DNA of 64,000 bases, from NCBI RefSeq assembly GCF_023008165.1, contig NZ_JAKQZA010000001.1, positions 124,001 to 188,000 on the forward strand, written 5' to 3'. This document shows, one piece after another, positions 43,860 to 52,224 of this stretch; position 1 is the first letter of the stretch; every line of letters begins with the position of its first letter. The translations under genes were made by a program, and so were the position numbers. Below the pieces are notes generated by a model, which saw nothing but the letters and a program-made list of their open reading frames with translations, ran no database searches and had not been told where the DNA came from. Source of the DNA: Kordiimonas laminariae. Lineage in GTDB: Bacteria > Pseudomonadota > Alphaproteobacteria > Sphingomonadales > Kordiimonadaceae.

Positions 43860-43880
43860 TCCTTCACAAAAGAACAAAGA

Positions 43881-43914
43881 AAAGCCCGCTTCCATATGAC
43901 CGCGGGCTTTTATA
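43881..43914 (+). terminator. galU: Intrinsic terminator after galU
   Basis: AAAGCCCGC / GCGGGCTTT 9-bp stem with a 12-base loop, then TTATAATAAAG. It also lies just past the stop of the minus-strand hypothetical gene, with A-rich flank, and so may serve both. Confidence 0.85.
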
Positions 43915-43921
43915 ATAAAGC

Positions 43922-44563
43922 CTACCAACCACACCATGGAAGAATCCAATTTTTCGTTGCCTCATTATCCTCCGCTCCAAAACCAACAGATCCCTCCTCA
44001 AGATAACTCAGAAAATCCCCTCTAAGCACACTTGCGCCTCCCCATATTTCCTCAAACAATTCTATCAATGAAGAATCGCCTCCAATAACGGAAAAACGAG
44101 TTGCGTGCTCAACAATCAAGCATAGTTCCTGTTCAACAGCTAACACGCAAACGGGTTGAAATACTAATTGAGTAGTTATCCATTCACGAAATGAGTTTGT
44201 ATAACAACCTTGATATAAGCCATACTCTTCACACCCTAATCCCCATACAACAACACCCTTCGGTGTAGCTGTTTTAAAAAAACGATCAATTTTTTCCGCA
44301 TCATCAAATCCGTCGTCATAGTCCAGAGGTAGAATAGTCTCTCTAACGGCTCGTGCTTCTATATTCGGTTTAGGCCAATATATTTCGCGATTTGGGTATA
44401 ACGGAGAAGGCCACAATCTTCGCTCAAGTATGTTACTAGCCCTATTTAAATAGGGCTTTTCTTCCAAAGCCGTTATTCGTTCCACATTACTTGGTAACGG
44501 TAGTTGCATCCATGTTGGATATAGTCTTTCCGTAATCTTATCCAAATACTCGCCTTTCAGCAT
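43922..44563 (-). CDS. Protein of unknown function overlapping the VOC gene
   Basis: 213 residues. It begins MLKGEYLDKITERLYPTWMQ, is rich in aromatic residues (Trp, Tyr) and acidic patches, and contains GVVVWGLGCEEYGLYQGCYT and a C-terminal SVGFGAEDNEATKNWILPW. No signal peptide or membrane segment. I do not recognise a family; it recalls small immunity-like or SMI1-like cytoplasmic proteins only in style. Its base composition looks more AT-rich than its neighbours. The ATG lies 26 bases inside the preceding VOC gene, which ends at 44538, so it is translated from an overlapping start. Confidence 0.5.
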   Translation of the reverse strand: MLKGEYLDKITERLYPTWMQLPLPSNVERITALEEKPYLNRASNILERRLWPSPLYPNREIYWPKPNIEARAVRETILPLDYDDGFDDAEKIDRFFKTATPKGVVVWGLGCEEYGLYQGCYTNSFREWITTQLVFQPVCVLAVEQELCLIVEHATRFSVIGGDSSLIELFEEIWGGASVLRGDFLSYLEEGSVGFGAEDNEATKNWILPWCGW

Positions 44564-45005
44564 TCACTTCATCGGCACGGCGCTGCATTTCCTCATCTGT
44601 AACATCTTCAATATGGCTGGCAATAAACCAAGTGTTACCGCACGGATCGATCACACCGCCATGCCTGTCACCATAAAACATATCCATGGGCGGCATCATT
44701 TCAACACCACCTGCCTCCAGCGCTCTCGCGTGGCAAGCATCAACATCTTCAACATAACAGTAAAACGAGGTTGGGGCTGGCGCGTTGCCGTCTCGTGCAT
44801 CAGCAACAAACACACGGCTTGTCCCCACAGTTATATCCGCGTTCATGATGAGCCGTTCGCCACTTGGTCCCACATCACCATAAACAAGTCCGTTAACTTC
44901 TGCGCCAAATGTATGCTTCAGAAAATCAATCACTTTTCTAGCGTTTGAAACCACCATAAAAGGTGCAACGGTTGAATAACCCTCTGGTACACGGTCAACA
45001 GGCAT
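44538..45005 (-). CDS. VOC-superfamily (glyoxalase/bleomycin-resistance/PhnB-like) protein
   Basis: 155 residues of the vicinal oxygen chelate fold: two beta-alpha-beta-beta-beta units with VAPFMVVSNARKVIDFLKHT and CYVEDVDACHARALEAGG, then the PhnB-like ending MFYGDRHGGVIDPCGNTWFI and SHIEDVTDEEMQRR. The PhnB-type metal ligand pattern is not complete enough to name a reaction. It follows manC by 10 bases on the same strand and overlaps the hypothetical gene by 26 bases, so it is in the manC transcript. Confidence 0.8.
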   Translation of the reverse strand: MPVDRVPEGYSTVAPFMVVSNARKVIDFLKHTFGAEVNGLVYGDVGPSGERLIMNADITVGTSRVFVADARDGNAPAPTSFYCYVEDVDACHARALEAGGVEMMPPMDMFYGDRHGGVIDPCGNTWFIASHIEDVTDEEMQRRADEVNAERRVFG

Positions 45006-45014
45006 TGCAGTCTC

Positions 45015-46448
45015 CTATTTATCGTTTTCCCGATTAAAATCATCCTCAAGGCGTACAATATCATCTTCGCCCAGATAACTACCGGATTGCACCTCAATTA
45101 ATCTGAGCGGGATTTTGCCCGGATTATAAAGACGGTGCACCGCTCCAACCGGCAAATAAACACTTTGGTTCTCAGTGAGAAGCATTTCTTCTTCATCGCG
45201 GGTGACTACAGCGGAACCCTCTACAATCACCCAGTGTTCTGCCCGGTGATGATGTTTCTGAAGGCTTAAGCGTTTGCCTGCATAAACCTCAATTTCTTTT
45301 ACCTGATAGCGGTCACCCATTGCTAGTGTTCGGTAATTACCCCAAGGGCGGTAGACGGTGGAATGAAAATCAACTTCGGCTCGTTTACCGGCTTTCAGTT
45401 GCTCCACAACTTTTTTTACATCCTGATCACGGTCTTTGTTAGCAATCATCACTGCATCATCGGTAGCGACAACAACCAAATTTTCAACACCTACTGTGGC
45501 AATCAAATGCCCGTCACCGTGCACGAAGGTATTTTTAGTGTCTACAGTGAGCACATCGCCCACGGTTACGTTACCATCTGCATCCGCATCTTGAACACCT
45601 GCAAGCGCAGAAAAACTACCTACGTCAGACCAACCAAATTCTGCGGGCACCACCGCTGCGCGGTCAGTTTTTTCCATAATGGCATAATCAATACTGTCAG
45701 CAGGAACTCCACCAAATTCCCTCTCCCCCATGCGGAGGAAATTCAGGTCTGGTTTGGCGCTCTCAAGCGCCATCTTGCAGGCAGTGAGCATTTCAGGCTG
45801 CAATTTTTCAAATTCCTCAAGGATCGTAGAAGCCGCAAACATAAACATACCGCTATTCCAGCTGTAACCACCATCTGCGAGGTACGCTGCTGCTGTTGAA
45901 GCATCTGGTTTTTCTTTAAAACTTTCGATCACACATGTGCCTTTAGCGCCCTCGATCGCCTCACCAGCTTGAATATACCCATATCCGGTTTCCGCACGTG
46001 TTGGGTTCATACCAAAACATACGAGGTAACCCTTTTTAGCGGCACAAGCGGCTGCGTTCACAGCTTTATGGAAACCCGGCGTATCAAGAATCACATGATC
46101 AGAGGCAAGGAAAAGAAGTAACGCATCAGGATCTGCCTTAGCGGCCTGAAGAGCAGCCACCGCGATAGCTGGTGCAGTGTTCCGGCCCACTGGTTCAAGA
46201 ATAACAGATTGCAATTCTATTCCAGCTTTATCTGCTTGTTCATTTACAATGAAACGGTGATGTTCGTTAGCGACTACCAAAGGCATGCCAAAGCCATAAT
46301 CTGTCCCAACTCGTTCAAGTGCCTGCACAAACAAGCTCTTATTGCCAAGCATTGGCAGGAACTGTTTTGGAAATTTAGACCTCGACATCGGCCAAAGGCG
46401 CGAGCCAGAACCACCTGATAAAATCACAGGATAGATGGTCTTTTTCAT
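45015..46448 (-). CDS. manC: Mannose-1-phosphate guanylyltransferase / mannose-6-phosphate isomerase
   Basis: 477 residues, the bifunctional type. The N-terminal GMP domain has LSGGSGSRLWPMSRSKFPKQ, and SFKEKPDASTAAAYL; the C-terminal cupin isomerase domain begins near VDFHSTVYRPWGNYRTLAMG and carries QKHHHRAEHWVIVEGSAVV with the zinc-binding histidines. It makes GDP-mannose from fructose-6-phosphate together with a phosphomannomutase, which is not in this window. It is transcribed with the upstream unknown protein and GT4 gene. Confidence 0.95.
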   Translation of the reverse strand: MKKTIYPVILSGGSGSRLWPMSRSKFPKQFLPMLGNKSLFVQALERVGTDYGFGMPLVVANEHHRFIVNEQADKAGIELQSVILEPVGRNTAPAIAVAALQAAKADPDALLLFLASDHVILDTPGFHKAVNAAACAAKKGYLVCFGMNPTRAETGYGYIQAGEAIEGAKGTCVIESFKEKPDASTAAAYLADGGYSWNSGMFMFAASTILEEFEKLQPEMLTACKMALESAKPDLNFLRMGEREFGGVPADSIDYAIMEKTDRAAVVPAEFGWSDVGSFSALAGVQDADADGNVTVGDVLTVDTKNTFVHGDGHLIATVGVENLVVVATDDAVMIANKDRDQDVKKVVEQLKAGKRAEVDFHSTVYRPWGNYRTLAMGDRYQVKEIEVYAGKRLSLQKHHHRAEHWVIVEGSAVVTRDEEEMLLTENQSVYLPVGAVHRLYNPGKIPLRLIEVQSGSYLGEDDIVRLEDDFNRENDK

Positions 46449-46514
46449 ATAAAATCTCCAAATAAATCAATTTCTAAATATTCTATGCAAATCGGCAGAT
46501 GAAACAAGCTTCGG

Positions 46515-47474
46515 CTATAAATAACTGTAGACTTCTTCAAGGGAAATAAACTGAGAAACCTGTTCGACTTCAAGAAGCGGGATATCTGCTTCCCTCGTAA
46601 TTTCGAAGGCCTCATTACAGGCTCGCTGAGCTAACGTAAGAGCTAAAGTTCTGCCAAGCAGCAAACCATTTCCTTTAACCACCACAGTTTTAATTTTTTG
46701 CTGCTTTAGGTTAGCAATCAGCAATAATACTTCGCTTAGGAGCCAACGTGACAAAAGACCATCTGCAGATAAATTGCCACTTAAGCTCTGAGTATATTCC
46801 CAGGTACATTGACCTGCTTTATATGATTGCTTCGGGACAGGTAAGCGGAAATCCTGCTCAATAAGCTTCCTTGCATCGATGCAAGCTTCCAGCAGACGTC
46901 GATCCTCCGGCATACGCCACAGATAAACCATCCGCGCTAAAATATCGCCTGCATCACAATACCGCTTTTCTTCGGTAGCCTGTACAAGCAACTTCCCAAG
47001 TGTCGCTCGATCACGCGACAAACGTTCTTTTGCTTCTCCGGAGCCCAAGAGGGACTTCTGAAGCTTCAACTTCGCGGACATACCAACATCCACGCCTTTT
47101 ATTAAGCGAGAAATTTTTGCCACTGCAAAAACCGCGTCTCTTGGGCGTTTCACCCATACTCTCTGTGGAGAAGAAAATCCTACCGGATCAGCAAACAGGT
47201 AATCAGTATATTCCTGATCACCAATTTCAAGCGGCTTGCCAAAAGAATTTGTAAAACTCCACTCAATCGAAACCGCGTTCCTTATCGCTTCTCTACCACC
47301 AGCAACAATCTCCAGATCAAGAAACCAATTATCGGCGCTACCAATAAAAAAAGATCTACTAAGTCCTTTACGTGGCAGCAGTACCTTCTGCCGCTTAACT
47401 GAGCCAAAAGCACCAATCCGAGAAGCTCTAAAATCCCTTTTTCTTAGCGCTCTATATCCTGGAAGTTCTGTCAT
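46515..47474 (-). CDS. Unknown 319-aa protein coupled to a GT4 glycosyltransferase
   Basis: No signal peptide or membrane segment. The N-terminal third is beta-rich (RSFFIGSADNWFLDLEIVAG, then SIEWSFTNSFGKPLEIG), resembling a carbohydrate-binding or oxidoreductase-like sandwich; the C-terminal half is helical with Arg/Lys-rich segments and a SKLKLQKSLLGSGEAKERLS-like region. It includes VVVKGNGLLLGRTLALTLAQ near the end. No family recognised. Its ATG overlaps the TGA of the GT4 gene (ATGA), so the two are translationally coupled, and manC follows 66 bases later. Position in a glycan operon suggests a helper or modifying role, but this is inference. Confidence 0.45.
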   Translation of the reverse strand: MTELPGYRALRKRDFRASRIGAFGSVKRQKVLLPRKGLSRSFFIGSADNWFLDLEIVAGGREAIRNAVSIEWSFTNSFGKPLEIGDQEYTDYLFADPVGFSSPQRVWVKRPRDAVFAVAKISRLIKGVDVGMSAKLKLQKSLLGSGEAKERLSRDRATLGKLLVQATEEKRYCDAGDILARMVYLWRMPEDRRLLEACIDARKLIEQDFRLPVPKQSYKAGQCTWEYTQSLSGNLSADGLLSRWLLSEVLLLIANLKQQKIKTVVVKGNGLLLGRTLALTLAQRACNEAFEITREADIPLLEVEQVSQFISLEEVYSYL

Positions 47475-48637
47475 GAACGTGCTTTCAACTCACCAAAAAA
47501 CTTATCCGATACAGCATGGGCAGCATTCGCTTCAGCCCAGGTGAGCAGCTCTAATTCCAAATTTGAATTCTGTGATTTTTCATACGCTGCGGCACACGCT
47601 TCATATGAACTGATAAAATCAGCGGGGTCGAATTCCGTAATAGCATCCGTTACTTCACGGAGCGTTGGTTTAATAAAAGACGGTGCTACAACTGGCCTGC
47701 CAAAACTGGCTGCTGTCATCACAACACCGGAATTCAATCCTTTAATATACGGACAAACCACCACATCAGCGGCCTTAAACAACATCTGGATATGCTGATC
47801 ATCTACATGCCCTGCCATGAGTTTTACATCAATTCGGGGCGATGAAAGCTTTAGTACTTCTTCATAGAAACTGCCAAGGCGTGCTTTACCAGCAACCAGT
47901 GCTATAGCCTCTCCACCGAAGTATTTCTGAAGTTCGTCCATTCCCTGAAGAAACTGCCGTGTACCCTTTTGGGGCATCAACGAGCCAAACAAAAGAAATA
48001 CAGGCTGCTTAGGAGGCAGCCCCAGCTCTAACCGAGCCTGAGCCTTTGACAGATAACTACCATAAACATTCGCATATGATGGATGTGGTACTTCAAGTAT
48101 TTTTTGGGAATCAAGCATATAATACGGTGCACAAAGTGCTGCAGTTCTGGGATTCATTACGTGAATGATATCTGCTAACTCTGCAAACCGCATACGTAAG
48201 TTCAATTCAATAGCTTCATATTGCGAACCATGGGAAATTACATTGTGGATGGTCCAAACAATTCTAATCCCCCTATCTTTCAGACTTTCCACATTCTTTA
48301 GAAATTTATCAGCTGCATCATGAGCCTCTATTTCTGTATTAATCTTTGAAAAGACCTGATGTATCCAATGAAAATGTACAGAAAGCTTAATACCAGACGG
48401 TACATCTTCCAATTCAGACAACTGCTTTACAGCAATAGGCGCCATGCCAAATTGCATAGCACGGGAATACAACATTCTCTGAAATGGGTTGTTTTCAACA
48501 CCAGGGTGGTAGGCCAATATTTCGCACTCATCCGCACTGAAGCCAGCGTCAGACAGCCCAATAAATCCATCCATGCATTTTTCACTGAATGTTCTGAGGT
48601 CTACCCCATCATCCCAATGCCGCATAACCGCTGACAT
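47471..48637 (-). CDS. GT4-type (GT-B fold) glycosyltransferase
   Basis: 388 residues with a two-domain GT-B layout. The N-terminal domain (1-180) has HFHWIHQVFSKINTE and RIVWTIHNVISHGSQY; the C-terminal domain shows LLFGSLMPQKGTRQFLQGMD, AGKARLGSFYEEVLKL and the GT4-type donor region VVCPYIKGLNSGVVMTAASF with GRPVVAP. No membrane segment is present. It probably transfers a sugar from a nucleotide donor (GDP-mannose is a candidate given adjacent manC) onto a lipid- or protein-linked acceptor. It is the first gene of the minus-strand set and is divergent from rfbC. Confidence 0.85.
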   Translation of the reverse strand: MSAVMRHWDDGVDLRTFSEKCMDGFIGLSDAGFSADECEILAYHPGVENNPFQRMLYSRAMQFGMAPIAVKQLSELEDVPSGIKLSVHFHWIHQVFSKINTEIEAHDAADKFLKNVESLKDRGIRIVWTIHNVISHGSQYEAIELNLRMRFAELADIIHVMNPRTAALCAPYYMLDSQKILEVPHPSYANVYGSYLSKAQARLELGLPPKQPVFLLFGSLMPQKGTRQFLQGMDELQKYFGGEAIALVAGKARLGSFYEEVLKLSSPRIDVKLMAGHVDDQHIQMLFKAADVVVCPYIKGLNSGVVMTAASFGRPVVAPSFIKPTLREVTDAITEFDPADFISSYEACAAAYEKSQNSNLELELLTWAEANAAHAVSDKFFGELKARS

Positions 48638-48758
48638 AAACGCCGTTTTCTTCCCTATTGAGCCTAATTCAGAATATATTCATCATGGCTCTTTTATTTG
48701 CCAATTGCGGTCAGTATAAAGGGCACATTCTTAAAGCCAATAATAATTGGGATATTTT

Positions 48759-49322
48759 ATGCAAGCGGAAGCACTTTCACTACCCGGAGTTTACCTGTTC
48801 TCACCTAAAAAGTTTGGTGATGATCGGGGCTTTTTCTCCGAAACTTTTAATGCACGTGCATTCGAAGAAGTTGTTCCAGGCGTAAATTTTGTACAGGATA
48901 ACCAGTCCCTGTCCCGTGATGTTGGCGTTATTCGCGGTATGCACTTTCAAACACCTCCTTATACACAGGGAAAGCTTGTACGTGTAACTCGCGGTAAAGT
49001 GCTGGATGTTATCGTTGACATCCGTAAAGGCTCCCCAACATACGGCAAACATATCGGGGTTGAACTATCTGCTGAGAATTGGCAACAGCTCTGGGTTCCC
49101 AAAGGCTTTGCCCACGGCTTTTGTACGCTCGAACCAGATACCGAATTCTGCTATAAAGTAGACGATTATTACGAGCCCGAGCATGATGCAGGCATTGCGT
49201 TTGATGATCCCGATCTAGGCATTGAATGGCCAATAGATATTACTGCTGCAATCCTTTCAGATAAGGATCGTGCTCAGCCAAAATTAAAAGAGATTGAAAA
49301 CCCGTTCGTTTTCGAAGGGTAG
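48759..49322 (+). CDS. rfbC: dTDP-4-dehydrorhamnose 3,5-epimerase
   Basis: 187 residues from the ATG at 48759; a TTG four codons upstream is not needed. RmlC cupin features: DDRGFFSETFNARAFEE, VIRGMHFQTPPYTQGKLVRV with the catalytic His, and FAHGFCTLEPDTEFCYKVDD YY. It epimerises dTDP-4-keto-6-deoxyglucose. First gene of the rfbCBDA run; 15 bases to rfbB. The 121 bases between it and the divergent GT4 gene hold both promoters. Confidence 0.95.
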   Translation: MQAEALSLPGVYLFSPKKFGDDRGFFSETFNARAFEEVVPGVNFVQDNQSLSRDVGVIRGMHFQTPPYTQGKLVRVTRGKVLDVIVDIRKGSPTYGKHIGVELSAENWQQLWVPKGFAHGFCTLEPDTEFCYKVDDYYEPEHDAGIAFDDPDLGIEWPIDITAAILSDKDRAQPKLKEIENPFVFEG

Positions 49323-49337
49323 TTTAGGAATTTATCG

Positions 49338-50387
49338 ATGAAAATTATTGTAACAGGCGGTGCAGGATTTATTGGCTCAGCGGTATGCCGTTATTTGGTA
49401 AAAGACCTCGGCTACACAGCAATCAACGTTGATAAGCTAACCTATGCAGGCAACCTTGAAACCCTCAAGGAAATTGAAGACAGCGAACTCTATCATTTTG
49501 AAAAAGTAGATATCTGCGACAGAAATGCCCTTGATGAAGTATTTGCGAAGCACCAACCTGATGCGGTAATGCACCTAGCGGCTGAAAGCCACGTAGACCG
49601 CTCTATCACTGGTGCTGGTGAATTTATTCAAACCAATATTGTTGGTACATTCAATATGCTTGAGGCTGCCCGTGCTTATTGGCTTGGCCTTCGGGAGGTT
49701 GACCAAAAGGCATTCCGTTTCCTTCATGTATCAACTGACGAAGTGTACGGCAGCCTTGGTGACGAAGGTTTATTCCATGAGACAACGCCTTATGATCCAA
49801 GTTCACCTTATTCTGCATCCAAAGCATCAGCAGACCATCTGGCAAATGCCTGGCACGAGACATACGGTTTCCCTGTTGTAATTTCTAATTGCTCAAATAA
49901 CTACGGCCCATACCACTTCCCGGAAAAGCTTATTCCGCTGGTAATCCTGAATGCTCTTGATGGCCACCCGCTTCCGATTTATGGCGATGGCTCGAATGTT
50001 CGCGACTGGCTCTACGTAGAAGATCACGCGAAGGCGCTTTTCACCATTATGAGCAAAGGCCGTTTGGGCGAGAAATATAACGTGGGCGGCAGAAACGAAC
50101 GAACTAATCTTGAAGTGGTAACACGTATCTGCGAAATCCTTGATGAAGTACGCCCGAAAAACAAGCCATACGCTGAACAGATTACTTATGTAACCGACCG
50201 ACCGGGTCATGATGCACGCTACGCCATTGATGCAACAAAGCTTGAAGACGAACTTGGATGGAAAGCTGAAGAGAACTTCGATACTGGCATCAAAAAAACA
50301 ATCCAGTGGTATCTGGATAATGAATGGTGGTGGGCACCGCTTCGCAGCCATGCGACCGAACGCAAAGGCGTACTGAAGGAAGATTAA
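49338..50387 (+). CDS. rfbB: dTDP-glucose 4,6-dehydratase
   Basis: 349 residues, extended short-chain dehydrogenase fold: Rossmann [16 protein letters not shown]-like start (here [16 protein letters not shown]), [12 protein letters not shown], the active-site region [15 protein letters not shown] and [20 protein letters not shown] with Tyr-x-x-x-Lys. It makes dTDP-4-keto-6-deoxyglucose, shared by rhamnose synthesis and by amino-sugar routes that use a DegT-type aminotransferase such as the one at 60 kb. One base separates it from rfbD. Confidence 0.96.
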   Translation: MKIIVTGGAGFIGSAVCRYLVKDLGYTAINVDKLTYAGNLETLKEIEDSELYHFEKVDICDRNALDEVFAKHQPDAVMHLAAESHVDRSITGAGEFIQTNIVGTFNMLEAARAYWLGLREVDQKAFRFLHVSTDEVYGSLGDEGLFHETTPYDPSSPYSASKASADHLANAWHETYGFPVVISNCSNNYGPYHFPEKLIPLVILNALDGHPLPIYGDGSNVRDWLYVEDHAKALFTIMSKGRLGEKYNVGGRNERTNLEVVTRICEILDEVRPKNKPYAEQITYVTDRPGHDARYAIDATKLEDELGWKAEENFDTGIKKTIQWYLDNEWWWAPLRSHATERKGVLKED

Positions 50388-50388
50388 T

Positions 50389-51288
50389 ATGACCCGCATT
50401 TTTGTTGCAGGTTCATCTGGCCAAGTTGCGCTTTCTCTCAAGGAAGCGGCAGAGCATAAAGCCATCACGCTTGCCACCGCGGGTCGGCCGGATTTTGATC
50501 TTACAGACCCTGAAGGTATGCGTGCTGCCATAACGGCGTTTCACCCAACAGCGATTGTTAACGCGGCTGCCTACACTGCTGTAGATGCCGCGGAAGATAA
50601 CGAAGAAACTGCAAACGCAGTAAATATAGAAGGCCCGAGAGCTCTTGCAGCTATTGCAGCAAGCCTTGAGGTGCCCTTCATTCACATCTCCACCGACTAT
50701 GTTTTTGATGGAGATAAAGATGATGCTTATGTGGAAACTGATCCCGTGTCCCCGCAAGGGGCTTATGGGCGCAGCAAGCTTGCTGGTGAGATAGCAGCAA
50801 CTGCATCAAACCCGAATAGCATCATCCTGCGCACAGCCTGGGTTTACAGCCCTTTTGGAAATAACTTCCTAAAAACAATGCTAAAGCTTGCTCAGAACCG
50901 AGATGAACTGAACATAGTTGCAGATCAACGCGGCAATCCAACCTATGCTATTGATATCGCTGAAACCATTTTGGAAATAGTACAACAGTTAGACGCTGGA
51001 AAACCACTTGCTAATGTCGCGGGTGTTTATCATCTGGCTGGTTCGGGAGATACGAATTGGCATGGCTTTGCCTCCTTCATTTTTGAAGAAGGCCGCAAAT
51101 ACGGACACCCCGTACCAAAGGCAAATGCAATACCGACAGCGGAATATCCAACACCTGCCAAACGCCCAATGAACAGTCGGCTTAATTGTGATAAAGTTCA
51201 GGAAGCGTTCAGTATTACAATGCCAGATTGGTACGAAAGCACCGCAAAATGCGTAAAACGCCTTTTCGGTGAAGGTCAGCTAGGCTAA
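50389..51288 (+). CDS. rfbD: dTDP-4-dehydrorhamnose reductase
   Basis: 299 residues with the RmlD pattern: FVAGSSGQVALSLKEAAEHK, VNAAAYTAVDAAEDNEETAN, FIHISTDYVFDGDKDDAYVE and GAYGRSKLAGEIAATASN, with the Tyr-x-x-x-Lys dyad. It reduces dTDP-4-keto-L-rhamnose to dTDP-L-rhamnose. It lies one base after rfbB and 42 bases before rfbA. Confidence 0.95.
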   Translation: MTRIFVAGSSGQVALSLKEAAEHKAITLATAGRPDFDLTDPEGMRAAITAFHPTAIVNAAAYTAVDAAEDNEETANAVNIEGPRALAAIAASLEVPFIHISTDYVFDGDKDDAYVETDPVSPQGAYGRSKLAGEIAATASNPNSIILRTAWVYSPFGNNFLKTMLKLAQNRDELNIVADQRGNPTYAIDIAETILEIVQQLDAGKPLANVAGVYHLAGSGDTNWHGFASFIFEEGRKYGHPVPKANAIPTAEYPTPAKRPMNSRLNCDKVQEAFSITMPDWYESTAKCVKRLFGEGQLG

Positions 51289-51330
51289 AGAAGTATTTAA
51301 ACAAGTTATTTTAGAATTCGGGGAAACACT

Positions 51331-52209
51331 ATGAAGGGTATCATTCTGGCTGGCGGCTTAGGCACGCGCCTCTACCCTCTTACAAAATCAATCAGCAAGC
51401 AGCTGTTGCCAATTTACGACAAGCCGATGATTTATTATCCGCTCACCACACTTATGCTGGCGGGTATCCGGGAAATCTTGATCATCAGCACACCACAGCA
51501 CCTGCCACTCTACCGTGACCTTCTTGGCGATGGTAGCCAGTGGGGCATCAGGCTTGATTATGTCGTGCAGGAAACACCAGCAGGCCTTGCCCAAGCTTTC
51601 CTTCTTGGCGAACAGTTTATAGACGGCCAACCTTGTGCGCTCGCGCTCGGCGACAATATTTTCTATGCCGCAGGTTTCACTCAGTATCTCCAGCAGGCTG
51701 GCAGTGTTGAAAAAGGTGCGTACGTGTTTGCCTATCCTGTTGGCAACCCGGAAGCCTTCGGTATCGTGGAAATGGACGAAAATGGCCGCGCATTGAGCGT
51801 GGAAGAAAAACCGACTAATCCGAAAAGCAACCTCGCGGTAACCGGCCTTTATTTTTATGATAAAGATGTGGTTGATATCGCGAAAGAAGTTAAACCTTCT
51901 GCACGCGGTGAACTGGAAATTACCAGCGTAAATGATGCTTACCTTCAGCGCGGTGATTTAAACGTTATCAAACTTCTGCGTGGTACCGCATGGCTGGATA
52001 CCGGTACTGTTGATAGCCTGTTGCAGGCCAGCCAGTTTGTGCAAACAATTGAAGCGCGCCAAAGCCTGAAGATTGCATGCCCGGAAGAAGTAGCTTGGCG
52101 CTCAGGCTTTATTGATGACAGCAAACTTGAAGAAGAAGCTGCAAAATATAAAAACAGCTACGGTGAATACCTTTCCAACCTGTTGAAATTTGAAAGCCGC
52201 AGCCAGTAG
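51331..52209 (+). CDS. rfbA: Glucose-1-phosphate thymidylyltransferase
   Basis: 292 residues: [20 protein letters not shown] nucleotide loop, [28 protein letters not shown] and the conserved [18 protein letters not shown]. It makes dTDP-glucose from glucose-1-phosphate and dTTP, starting the dTDP-rhamnose route. The order C-B-D-A and the 15-base gap to the large glycosyltransferase tie nucleotide-sugar supply to its use. Confidence 0.96.
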   Translation: MKGIILAGGLGTRLYPLTKSISKQLLPIYDKPMIYYPLTTLMLAGIREILIISTPQHLPLYRDLLGDGSQWGIRLDYVVQETPAGLAQAFLLGEQFIDGQPCALALGDNIFYAAGFTQYLQQAGSVEKGAYVFAYPVGNPEAFGIVEMDENGRALSVEEKPTNPKSNLAVTGLYFYDKDVVDIAKEVKPSARGELEITSVNDAYLQRGDLNVIKLLRGTAWLDTGTVDSLLQASQFVQTIEARQSLKIACPEEVAWRSGFIDDSKLEEEAAKYKNSYGEYLSNLLKFESRSQ

Positions 52210-52224
52210 GTTGCGGCAAACGCT

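Noticed and set aside
48658-48885. 75-aa plus-strand frame starting before rfbC
   Set aside because: It overlaps rfbC in another frame, has no ribosome site and no recognisable sequence; a shadow of the intergenic region and rfbC.
49893-50531. 212-aa minus frame opposite rfbB/rfbD
   Set aside because: Spans two genes on the other strand and has no start signal or homology pattern.
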